Shown in pieces: positions 31,032 to 38,965 of a DNA stretch of 64,000 nucleotides (its first letter is position 1; every line of letters starts with the position of its first letter). Both the position numbers and the translations under genes were made by a program. This DNA comes from Bacillota bacterium. Lineage in GTDB: Bacteria > Bacillota > Clostridia > Oscillospirales > Ruminococcaceae. The notes under the pieces are model-generated. The model was given only the letters and a program-made list of their open reading frames with translations. It was not told where the DNA came from and made no database searches. Where the stretch lies: NCBI GenBank assembly GCA_023439835.1, contig JAEXUW010000012.1, forward strand, positions 62,001 through 126,000, given 5' to 3'.

Positions 31032-32720
31032 ATGTCAAATCTAATAAAATCAGCCGAAGGTGAAGTGCGTGAGCTAATCATGAAAGCTCTCGGCGAACTA
31101 GTGGGAGAAGGCGCAATCGAGGCTATGCCGCTTCCTGCTTTTAATGTTGAAGTCCCCGCTGAAAAGTCGCATGGTGATTTTTCGGCGAATGTTGCTATGG
31201 TGTGCGCTAAGGCGTTTAAAATGCCGCCGCGTAAAATTGCTGAGCTTATTAATTCAAAGCTTGATACCGTGGGGAGCTTCTTTGACAAAACCGAAGTTGC
31301 CGGCCCCGGATTTTTAAATTTTTATTTAGGGCAGAGATGGTTTTCACAGGCTGTTTTCACTGTTTTAGAGGAAAAGGAGCATTTCGGTGAAACTGACCTC
31401 GGAAAAGGCAGAAAGCTGATGGTTGAGTTTGTTTCTGCAAACCCGACAGGCCCTATGCATATCGGCAACGCTAGAGGAGGCGCAATCGGCGATTGTTTAG
31501 CGGCTGTGCTTGAAAAGGCGGGGTATGATGTCACACGAGAATTTTATGTCAACGATGCGGGAAATCAGATAGAAAAGTTTGCGCTGTCGCTCGATATGCG
31601 CTATCTTCAGCTTTATAAAGAGGGCATTGAAATGCCGGAGGATTCGTATCACGGCGAGGATATAAGCGAGCACGCTAGGGCTTTCGCCGAAATTCACAGT
31701 GACAGCTTTGTTGATGTTTCTGAAAGAGAAAGGCGTGACGCATTGGTTGCGTTTGCCCTCCCCCAAAACTTAAAAAAGCTTGAGGACGACCTTTTGAAAT
31801 ATCGCATTAAATATGATGTGTGGTTTTTGGAAAGTCTGCTCCACAACGAAAATAAGGTTATGGCGGTTGTTGAGCTTTTGAAAAGCAAGGGGCTGACCTA
31901 TGAAAAAGAGGGTGCCGTCTGGTATAAGGCGACTGAGTTCGGGGCAGAAAAAGATGACGTTCTTGTTCGTGCAAACGGAATACCGACTTATTTCACCGCT
32001 GATATTGCATATCACTATAATAAATTTGTCGAGCGTGGCTTTGACAAGGTGATAAACGTTTGGGGTGCTGACCATCATGGACATGTCGCAAGATTAAAGG
32101 GCGCAATGCAGGCAGTCGGTGTTGACCCGTCAAAGCTTGACGTTGTTTTAATGCAGATGGTGCGTCTAGTCAAGGACGGCGAGGTTATCAAGGCTTCAAA
32201 ACGTTCCGGAAAGGCAATAACCCTTGTCACCTTGCTTGAGGAGGTTCCGATTGATGCGGCACGCTTCTTCTTTAACCTAAGGGAATCAAATTCGCATTTT
32301 GACTTTGATCTTGGGCTTGCTATTGAACAGTCGGCACAGAACCCTGTATATTATGTTCAGTATGCCCATGCTCGAATCTGCTCAATTCTTAGAACGCTTT
32401 CGGCTGAGGGAATACAGGCAAAGGAGCTTTCATTTTCAGGCTTTGATGTTCTGTCAGAGCCGGAGGAGAAGGACCTTATAAAGCACATGGCAACTCTTCC
32501 AGACGTAATCAATGACGCCGCTGTGAGCTATGACCCGGCGAAGATGACACGCTTTGCTATTGACACCGCAACACTCTTTCACAAGTTTTATTCACAGTGT
32601 CGTGTCAAGGGTGAGGAGGAGTGTATTCTTCAAGCAAGGCTCAATCTTTGCATCGCTGTGAAAACTGTTATAAAGAATATTCTTGAGATGCTCAAAATCG
32701 ACTGTCCCGAGAGTATGTAG
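31032..32720 (+). CDS. argS: Arginyl-tRNA synthetase
   Basis: A 562-residue class I synthetase. The N-terminal additional domain (1-110) is followed by the HIGH-like HIGNARGG after SANPTGPM, then VWGADHHGHV in the catalytic domain, a KMSKS counterpart KRSGKAITL, and the anticodon-binding helical domain from VQYAHARICSIL on. Length is standard. GGAGGATGTTAA precedes the ATG; follows DUF1934 in the same operon. Confidence 0.97.
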   Translation: MSNLIKSAEGEVRELIMKALGELVGEGAIEAMPLPAFNVEVPAEKSHGDFSANVAMVCAKAFKMPPRKIAELINSKLDTVGSFFDKTEVAGPGFLNFYLGQRWFSQAVFTVLEEKEHFGETDLGKGRKLMVEFVSANPTGPMHIGNARGGAIGDCLAAVLEKAGYDVTREFYVNDAGNQIEKFALSLDMRYLQLYKEGIEMPEDSYHGEDISEHARAFAEIHSDSFVDVSERERRDALVAFALPQNLKKLEDDLLKYRIKYDVWFLESLLHNENKVMAVVELLKSKGLTYEKEGAVWYKATEFGAEKDDVLVRANGIPTYFTADIAYHYNKFVERGFDKVINVWGADHHGHVARLKGAMQAVGVDPSKLDVVLMQMVRLVKDGEVIKASKRSGKAITLVTLLEEVPIDAARFFFNLRESNSHFDFDLGLAIEQSAQNPVYYVQYAHARICSILRTLSAEGIQAKELSFSGFDVLSEPEEKDLIKHMATLPDVINDAAVSYDPAKMTRFAIDTATLFHKFYSQCRVKGEEECILQARLNLCIAVKTVIKNILEMLKIDCPESM

Positions 32721-32731
32721 CAGGTGATAAT

Positions 32732-33001
32732 GTGGAGATTATAGGAGAGATAATCGCTGAAGTAATCGGCGCTGTCTTTGAGGCGGTATGTGATTTTCTT
32801 TTTGGCGGAAAAAAGCGCAAGCCCCTTAGACTTATTTTAACAGCATTTATTTATTCCGCGCTGATGATTTGCGTTATACTAACCGGCATATATTTTTTGA
32901 AAACAGGCAAAACTGTTGCTGGAGTAATTTTTCTGACGCTTTCGGGCGGATTTGCCGCTCTGCTTGCTTTTTTGATTGTTAAAGGTTTTAAAGACAGATA
33001 A
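32732..33001 (+). CDS. Small membrane protein, hypothetical
   Basis: An 89-residue protein with an amphipathic N-terminus, a basic stretch GGKKRKP (about residues 25-31) and two membrane helices (about 35-53 and 61-82). GTG start with AGGTG upstream, 11 bases after argS. No family recognised. Confidence 0.65.
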   Translation: MEIIGEIIAEVIGAVFEAVCDFLFGGKKRKPLRLILTAFIYSALMICVILTGIYFLKTGKTVAGVIFLTLSGGFAALLAFLIVKGFKDR

Positions 33002-33018
33002 ACTATTATTATATAACA

Positions 33019-33055
33019 AAACCGCCCCCGAAAGCTCGGAGGCGGTTAATTTATT
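33019..33055 (+). terminator. Bidirectional intrinsic terminator between argS operon and nifJ
   Basis: AACCGCC and GGCGGTT enclose an inner CCGA/TCGG stem (loop AAGC), followed by AATTTATT on the plus strand and by TTTGTTATATAATAATA on the minus strand. Confidence 0.8.
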
Positions 33056-33059
33056 GCTA

Positions 33060-36000
33060 TTATTCAGCAGAGCCGTAGATCTTTGTGAGATTTACAAGAT
33101 GGTCATACTTCTTAGCGGCTGAAGCAGCGGCACTGTTAAAGAGCTCTTCTGCTCTTTCAGGATTTGAACGTGCAAGCGAGCTGTAACGAACTTCGCTCAT
33201 GATGAAGTCCTTATAGCTGCCTGTCGGAGCCTTGCTGTCGAGCTGGAAGGGGTTCTTTCCTTCAAGAGCAAGTCTGGGGTCAAATCTGAACATATGCCAG
33301 TAGCCTGTTTCAACTGCTTTCTTCTCTTCGCTCTGAGCCTGGCTCATACCACCCTTGATTCCGTGGTTGATACAAGGAGCGTAAGCGATGATAAGTGAAG
33401 GTCCGTTATAGCTTTCAGCCTCGGAAATTGCCTTGATACACTGATTGTAGTCAGCGCCCTGAGCAATCTGAGCAACATATACATAGCCATAGCTCATTGC
33501 AATTGCGGCAAGGTCTTTTTTCTTGACTTCCTTACCAGCTGCAGCAAACTGAGCGATTGCACCTGTTGGTGTTGCCTTTGAGGACTGTCCGCCTGTATTT
33601 GAATAAACCTCTGTATCGAATACGAAGATGTTTACATCCTCGCCTGAAGCGATAACGTGGTCAAGTCCGCCGAAGCCGATGTCATATGCCCAGCCGTCTC
33701 CGCCGAATACCCACATTGACTTTTTGCTGAGGTAATCCTTATTCTTGAGAATGTCCTTGCCTGCTTCACAGCCGCAAGCCTCGAGTGCTGAAACAAGAGC
33801 AGTTGTTGCAATGCCATTTTCTTTTCCGCTTGTAACGGTTGAAAGATATGCTTCACAAGCCGCCTTTGTAGCGTCGTTTGAGGTTGTTTTTGAAAGCTCA
33901 AGAACCTTTCCGATTAATCTCTGTCTGATTGTTGACTGAGCCAGGAACATTCCATAGCCGTACTCTGCATTATCCTCAAACAGTGAGTTAGCCCAAGCCG
34001 GACCCTTGCCTTCCTTATTAGTGGTGTAAGGAGTTGAAGGAGCCGAGCCGCCCCAGATTGATGAACAGCCTGTTGCGTTGGCGATATACATTCTGTCGCC
34101 GAAAAGCTGTGTTATAAGCTTTGCATAAGGTGTTTCGCCACAGCCTGCACATGCGCCCGAGAACTCGAGAAGAGGCTGTTTGAACTGTGAGCCCTTAACT
34201 GTGGTTTCTTTGAACTTTTCAAAAACCTCAGGCTTGACGGGAAGTGACTGACCGTAATGGAAAACTTCCTGCTCAGCGAGCTGTGTTTCAAGAGGCTGGA
34301 ATGCAAGAGCCTTGTTACCCTTCTTTCCAGGGCAAACGTTGATGCAAGAGCCGCAACCAGTACAGTCAAGCGCTGAAACAGTCATAACAAAGTTATATCC
34401 GGGCATTCCTGTGCAAGGAACAGCCTTTGATTTTGCAAGCTCAGGTGCTGCTGCAAGCTCAGCGTCTGTCATTACAACAGGACGGATAACAGCGTGAGGG
34501 CAGACATATGAGCAGAAGTTACACTGAATACAGTTTTCAGAAACCCAGAAAGGAACGTCAACAGCGATTCCACGCTTTTCGAAAGCGGCTGAGCCCTGTG
34601 GGAAAGTACCGTCAGCCATTCCGACAAAGGTCGAAACGGGAAGCTTGTCACCCTGCTGAGCGTTGCAAGGCATCTGAATGTTGTTGACAAAATCAACGAG
34701 AGCCTTGTTAGCGCCTGAAGCAGCATCCATACCCATCTTTGTTTCAGCGGCATTAGCCCACTCAGCTGGAACCTTAACCTCAACAAGTCCGTCACATCCA
34801 GCGTCGATAGCGTCGTGGTTCATCTTAACGATAGCGTCACCCTTCTTAGAATAAGAAGCGGTAGCGGCATCCTTCATATACTTAATGGCATCCTCAATCG
34901 GAATGATGTTAGCGAGCTTGAAGAAGGCGGACTGTAAAACAGTGTTGATTCTGTTTCCGAGGCCGATTTTTCTTCCGATATCAACACCGTCGATTGTGTA
35001 GAACTTGATGTTGTTCTTAGCGATATAGCTCTTAACCTGTCCGGGAAGGTGCTTTTCAAGGCCTTCCATATCCCACTGGCAGTTTAAGAGGAATGTTCCG
35101 CCCGGCTTGATGTCAGAAACCATATCGTATTTGTCGATATAGGACTGATTGTGGCAAGCGACGAAGTCAGCCATGTTGACTAGATAGGTTGACTTGATAG
35201 GTGACTTTCCGAATCTTAAGTGTGATACGGTTACGCCACCTGATTTTTTAGAGTCATATGAGAAGTATGCCTGTGCATACATGTCTGTGTGGTCGCCAAT
35301 AATCTTGATGGAGTTCTTATTAGCTCCGACAGTTCCGTCAGCGCCGAGTCCCCAGAACTTACACGCTGTTGTTCCAGCGGGTGCTGTTGCGGGATTGCCC
35401 TTGACCTCAAGAGAAAGGTGTGTAACGTCATCGACGATACCGATTGTGAACTTGCTCTTTGAAGTGTTTTCATATACAGCAACAATCTGAGCAGGTGTTG
35501 TATCCTTTGAGCCGAGTCCGTATCTTCCGCTGAAAATAGGAGTAGCGTCAAACTTGCTTCCCTTAAGTGAAGCGACAACGTCAAGATATAACGGCTCGCC
35601 GAGTGCGCCCGGCTCTTTTGTTCTGTCAAGAACTGTGATGATCTTGGCTGTGTCAGGAATAGCCGAGATAAGCTTGTCAGCGCAGAAAGGTCTGTAAAGT
35701 CTAACCTTTACAAGTCCGTATTTTCCGCCGTTAGCATTTAAATAGTCGATTGTTTCTTCAATAGTGTCGTTAACTGAACCCATAGCGATAATGATATGCT
35801 CAGCATCAGGGGCACCGTAGTAGTTGAAGAGCTTGTAATCTGTACCGATTACGCTGTTAACCTTATCCATATACTCTTCGACAACAGCGGGGAGCTTGTC
35901 ATAGTATTCATTACAAGCTTCTCTTGCCTGGAAGAATATATCAGGGTTCTGTGCTGTTCCGCGAAGAACAGGGTGCTCAGGGTTGATTGCTCTTGCTCTG

Positions 36001-36608
36001 AAAGCTTCAATAGCATCCATATCAACGAGTGAAGCAACCGTATCCTTGTCCCAAGCCTCGATTTTCTGAATCTCATGTGAGGTTCTAAAACCGTCAAAGA
36101 AATGCAAAAACGGAACTCTTCCCTTGATTGTTGCAAGGTGAGAAACCGTTCCTAAATCCATAACTTCCTGAGGATTTGATGAACAGAGCATAGCAAAACC
36201 AGTCTGACGGCATGCATATACGTCTGAGTGGTCACCAAAAATGCTCAGTGCGTGTGAAGCCAAAGCTCTTGCTGATACATGAATAACGCAGGGGAGAAGC
36301 TCACCAGCGATTTTATACATGTTAGGGATCATAAGAAGAAGTCCCTGTGAAGCTGTATATGTTGTTGTAAGTGCACCTGCTGCAAGTGAACCGTGAACAG
36401 TTCCTGCCGCACCAGCCTCTGACTGCATTTCAGCAACCTTAACCTGCTGACCGAATATGTTTGTCTGTCCCTTAGCTGACCACTGGTCAGTTACCTCAGC
36501 CATGACTGAAGACGGAGTGATAGGATAAATTGCGGCAACTTCCGTAAACGGATAGGACGCCCATGCGGCGGCATTGTTACCATCCATGGTTTTCATTTTT
36601 CTTGCCAT
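33060..36608 (-). CDS. nifJ: Pyruvate:ferredoxin (flavodoxin) oxidoreductase
   Basis: A 1182-residue single-chain PFOR that oxidises pyruvate to acetyl-CoA and CO2 and reduces ferredoxin, the core of clostridial energy metabolism. Domains in order: pyruvate-binding alpha-type part (GNNAAAWASYPFTEVAAIYPITPSS at the start), CoA-binding part, a two-cluster ferredoxin domain (CIQCNFCSYVCP and CTGCGSCINVCP, about residues 700-760) and the C-terminal TPP domain (ACAGCGETPYAKL, GDGWAYDIGFGGLDHV). Codon use is strongly biased, as in highly expressed genes. GGAGGACTATAA precedes the ATG. Confidence 0.97.
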   Translation of the reverse strand: MARKMKTMDGNNAAAWASYPFTEVAAIYPITPSSVMAEVTDQWSAKGQTNIFGQQVKVAEMQSEAGAAGTVHGSLAAGALTTTYTASQGLLLMIPNMYKIAGELLPCVIHVSARALASHALSIFGDHSDVYACRQTGFAMLCSSNPQEVMDLGTVSHLATIKGRVPFLHFFDGFRTSHEIQKIEAWDKDTVASLVDMDAIEAFRARAINPEHPVLRGTAQNPDIFFQAREACNEYYDKLPAVVEEYMDKVNSVIGTDYKLFNYYGAPDAEHIIIAMGSVNDTIEETIDYLNANGGKYGLVKVRLYRPFCADKLISAIPDTAKIITVLDRTKEPGALGEPLYLDVVASLKGSKFDATPIFSGRYGLGSKDTTPAQIVAVYENTSKSKFTIGIVDDVTHLSLEVKGNPATAPAGTTACKFWGLGADGTVGANKNSIKIIGDHTDMYAQAYFSYDSKKSGGVTVSHLRFGKSPIKSTYLVNMADFVACHNQSYIDKYDMVSDIKPGGTFLLNCQWDMEGLEKHLPGQVKSYIAKNNIKFYTIDGVDIGRKIGLGNRINTVLQSAFFKLANIIPIEDAIKYMKDAATASYSKKGDAIVKMNHDAIDAGCDGLVEVKVPAEWANAAETKMGMDAASGANKALVDFVNNIQMPCNAQQGDKLPVSTFVGMADGTFPQGSAAFEKRGIAVDVPFWVSENCIQCNFCSYVCPHAVIRPVVMTDAELAAAPELAKSKAVPCTGMPGYNFVMTVSALDCTGCGSCINVCPGKKGNKALAFQPLETQLAEQEVFHYGQSLPVKPEVFEKFKETTVKGSQFKQPLLEFSGACAGCGETPYAKLITQLFGDRMYIANATGCSSIWGGSAPSTPYTTNKEGKGPAWANSLFEDNAEYGYGMFLAQSTIRQRLIGKVLELSKTTSNDATKAACEAYLSTVTSGKENGIATTALVSALEACGCEAGKDILKNKDYLSKKSMWVFGGDGWAYDIGFGGLDHVIASGEDVNIFVFDTEVYSNTGGQSSKATPTGAIAQFAAAGKEVKKKDLAAIAMSYGYVYVAQIAQGADYNQCIKAISEAESYNGPSLIIAYAPCINHGIKGGMSQAQSEEKKAVETGYWHMFRFDPRLALEGKNPFQLDSKAPTGSYKDFIMSEVRYSSLARSNPERAEELFNSAAASAAKKYDHLVNLTKIYGSAE

Positions 36609-36665
36609 TTATAGTCCTCCTTAAGAAAATAGAATGATATGGTTTTCCCACTATCTCAAATATAT

Positions 36666-36694
36666 ATTTTATCACAACCCTTTACTAAAGTAAA
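36666..36694 (-). promoter_or_regulatory. Promoter for nifJ
   Basis: Minus strand: TTTACT (36694-36689), 17-base spacer, TAAAAT (36671-36666) with TGA before it (extended -10). Confidence 0.7.
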
Positions 36695-36816
36695 TAGACT
36701 AATGTGAAAATTCCTGCTAACGCAAAAGTTTACAAATTGTTAAAAACGGCGGAAATTCACTGTGCTTTAATGAATACAGCACAGTTTGATGTTATATTTT
36801 ATGAAAGAGGCTTTGA

Positions 36817-37122
36817 ATGGAAAATAATTCATACAGAAAAATTTATGAGGTTGTTAGGCAAATCCTGGCGGGAAGAGTGGCGACTTATGGTCATATTGCT
36901 GTTCTAGCTGGAAATTCAAGATGGGCGAGAGTTGTGGGATATGCACTTCATGTCAATCCTGAACCGGGGGTGATACCCTGTCACAGGGTTGTCAATCGTT
37001 TTGGTCAAACGTCAAAGGCATTCGCATTCGGTGGTGAAGATGTTCAAAGAAAGCTTCTTGAGGCTGAAGGGGTGGAGTTTCTTCCCGACGGACGAGTGGA
37101 TTTGAAAAAGTTTCATATTTAA
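36817..37122 (+). CDS. MGMT-family protein, DNA-binding/alkyl-acceptor domain only
   Basis: A 101-residue protein corresponding to the C-terminal domain of O6-alkylguanine-DNA alkyltransferases: helix-turn-helix RVATYGHIAVLAGNSRWARVVGYAL and active-site PCHRVV (Cys near residue 54). The N-terminal domain of Ogt/Ada-C is absent. Short one-domain homologues are often alkyltransferase-like proteins in which the Cys is Trp; here the Cys is retained, so alkyl transfer is possible. AAGAGG precedes the ATG. It stands alone, divergent from nifJ. Confidence 0.85.
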   Translation: MENNSYRKIYEVVRQILAGRVATYGHIAVLAGNSRWARVVGYALHVNPEPGVIPCHRVVNRFGQTSKAFAFGGEDVQRKLLEAEGVEFLPDGRVDLKKFHI

Positions 37123-37283
37123 AAAGCTAGCCTGATTGTTTAATATTGTGCAGAATATTATTATATCAGCTTTTAATTAAATTAATCACGCTTTTGGTTA
37201 ACCGACAGGTGAAAAACTGGGCGATTTAAAAAGCATGATGATACATTTATGTTATCAAAATTCTATAAAAAAGTAAAATTTTC

Positions 37284-37318
37284 AAGCCGAATGAGAAATT
37301 CTTTCGGCTTTTTATATT
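37284..37318 (+). terminator. Intrinsic terminator 160 bases after the MGMT-like gene
   Basis: AAGCCGAA (37284-37291) and TTCGGCTT (37303-37310) form an 8-bp stem followed by TTTATATTTCTTTT. Confidence 0.8.
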
Positions 37319-37530
37319 TCTTTTAGTAGAAATGTGCATAACAGTTCACGCTTTGCTTTCAGATTTTGGCGTGATAGGAATCACAAGGTATACAAAACAA
37401 GTAATTTCAGTTTGAAGATGTACTTTTTTGTATTTTCTCCAATACTTTAATTTGATTTGTTATAAATTTGTAAATCAAAATTGGCGTTGTTAAAATAATG
37501 TATATATTCTGGCGGTTTTCTGTTCGAGAA

Positions 37531-37560
37531 TTAACACAATGATTGTAATTTGTTTATAAT
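37531..37560 (+). promoter_or_regulatory. Distal promoter candidate of the flagellar operon
   Basis: TTAACA at 37531-37536, 18-base spacer, TATAAT at 37555-37560. If active, it gives a leader of about 215 bases. Confidence 0.5.
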
Positions 37561-37669
37561 CACGTTATATTTTTATAGAAAATTTACAGTAACAGCGGTT
37601 TTTTTATTACATTATGACTAAAACGCCGAATGTGAATTATGTGAAATTCAGCATTATTCTTAAAACCTC

Positions 37670-37698
37670 TTGAAATTGATAATAAAATACTATATAAT
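37670..37698 (+). promoter_or_regulatory. Proximal promoter of the flagellar operon
   Basis: TTGAAA at 37670-37675, 17-base spacer, TATAAT at 37693-37698, 84 bases before flgB. This is a vegetative (sigma-A) type promoter, as expected for an operon that encodes its own sigma-28 (fliA). Confidence 0.8.
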
Positions 37699-37781
37699 TA
37701 AGTATACTGTCACATTCGAAAGGATTTGCTGTAAAAATATGTAATTTGGCACGGAAGCCGATGTAAGAAGGAGGATGACAG

Positions 37782-38144
37782 ATGGCGCTGTTCAACAACA
37801 CAAGCTTCAGACTTATGGAGCAGGGACTTGATGCGGTATGGCTCAAGCAACGGGTTATCAGTCAAAATATTGCTAATAACGACACACCTGATTATAAGGC
37901 GAGAACTGTTCATTTCAAAGCCGTGCTCAAGGATAAAATCTCAGGTGGCTCTATTAAAGGTAAGGAGCTTAACCTGGAAACGGAGATTTCAGTTGAAACC
38001 GGCACTAATCAGATTTTCGACGGGAATAACGTGGATATGGAGAAGGAGCAGATTTCTCTTGCTGACGCACAGATTCAATATGACACTCTCTCCACAAAGA
38101 TGATAAACGAATTCAATATGATAAAAACCGCTATCGCACGATAG
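37782..38144 (+). CDS. flgB: Flagellar basal-body rod protein FlgB
   Basis: A 120-residue proximal rod protein with the rod/hook family N-terminus (LDAVWLKQRVISQNIANNDTPDYKAR) and C-terminal coiled-coil-forming helix (MINEFNMIKTAI). It is exported by the flagellar type III system and polymerises on the MS ring. AAGGAGG lies 8 bases upstream. First gene of the cluster, 16 bases before flgC. Confidence 0.95.
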   Translation: MALFNNTSFRLMEQGLDAVWLKQRVISQNIANNDTPDYKARTVHFKAVLKDKISGGSIKGKELNLETEISVETGTNQIFDGNNVDMEKEQISLADAQIQYDTLSTKMINEFNMIKTAIAR

Positions 38145-38160
38145 GTAAAGGAGGGTATGT

Positions 38161-38592
38161 ATGTCTTTTCTGACTTCTCTTGATATCAGTAAAAATGCTT
38201 TGTCGGCTCAGCGTCTTAGAATGGATATTATTGCGCAGAATATCGCAAATGCCGAAACGACAAGAACGACTGACGGAACACCATATAAAAGAAAGCTAGT
38301 TGTGTTTGAGGAAAAGCTAAGCTTTAAAAATATTTTGGGCGAAAAGCAGGGAAGATACCGTTTTGATGGAGTTGCCGTAACAAGTGTTGTTGAGGACCCT
38401 TCTCCACTAAAACCGGTATATGACCCATCTCATCCCGATGCTAATGAGGACGGCTATGTAATGATGCCTAACGTTGACAGGGCTGAGGAAACCATTGACC
38501 TTATGGCGGCGACACGTTCATATGACGCAAACGTCATTGTTCTTAATGCGGTCAAGTCAATGGCGCAGAGTGCGCTTTCAATCGGAAAATAG
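38161..38592 (+). CDS. flgC: Flagellar basal-body rod protein FlgC
   Basis: A 143-residue rod protein: N-terminal SLDISKNALSAQRLRMDIIAQNIANAETTRT, central conserved VVEDPSPLKPVYDPSHPDAN, C-terminal YDANVIVLNAVKSMAQSALSIGK. The whole length matches FlgC. It lies between flgB and fliE in the standard order. Confidence 0.96.
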   Translation: MSFLTSLDISKNALSAQRLRMDIIAQNIANAETTRTTDGTPYKRKLVVFEEKLSFKNILGEKQGRYRFDGVAVTSVVEDPSPLKPVYDPSHPDANEDGYVMMPNVDRAEETIDLMAATRSYDANVIVLNAVKSMAQSALSIGK

Positions 38593-38625
38593 TAAAGATA
38601 ACACTATATAAATAAGGAGAAAATA

Positions 38626-38931
38626 ATGTTTATTATACCAATGAACGGGATAGTGCCGCTGAATACACCGTCACAGCTGCCGGTTGAAAAAGCAGCGGAC
38701 ACAAAGGGCGGCGCATCCTTCACGGATATTTTTAAGCAGGCTGTCGAGAACGTTGAGGAAACTCAGAAAATCACTGCTCAGGACAGTGTTAGGGTTGCTT
38801 TGGGTGAGGTTGACGATCTGCATACGGTTCAGATTAATATGAAGAAGGCGGCTGCTGCTCTCGAAGTGCTTGTAACAATGAAAAACACAGCTGTTGATGC
38901 CTATAATGAAATTATGCGAATGGGCATATAA
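38626..38931 (+). CDS. fliE: Flagellar hook-basal body complex protein FliE
   Basis: A 101-residue FliE, the adaptor between MS ring and rod. The C-terminal half (GEVDDLHTVQINMKKAAAAL and VTMKNTAVDAYNEIMRMGI) is the conserved part; the first 30 residues vary. AAGGAG precedes the ATG. Confidence 0.93.
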   Translation: MFIIPMNGIVPLNTPSQLPVEKAADTKGGASFTDIFKQAVENVEETQKITAQDSVRVALGEVDDLHTVQINMKKAAAALEVLVTMKNTAVDAYNEIMRMGI

Positions 38932-38965
38932 TTTATAAGTTGTTGAAGTATCAGGAGGAAAATAG

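Larger units (their letters stand above)
37123..37781. other. 659-base intergenic region upstream of the flagellar operon
   Basis: No credible coding frame. From the left: a weak hairpin (AAAAGC/CTGAT with ATCAG/GCTTTT, 37122-37174), an intrinsic terminator at 37284-37318, a dyad TTTGATTT-N13-AAATCAAA (37451-37479) resembling an operator, and two sigma-A-like promoters (37531-37560 and 37670-37698). A third weaker candidate is TTGGCG-N16-TATATT (37481-37508). No cyclic di-GMP riboswitch was recognised. Confidence 0.6.

Noticed and set aside
37757..37764. GCCGAT before flgB as a sigma-28 promoter -10
   Set aside because: The nearest TAAA lies 21 bases upstream instead of 15-16, and the ribosome site follows immediately; two well-formed sigma-A promoters lie upstream.
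37123..37781. Cyclic di-GMP riboswitch before the flagellar operon
   Set aside because: I looked for the conserved core of the class I element and did not find it; the CACGC word near 37190 is not followed by the expected pattern.
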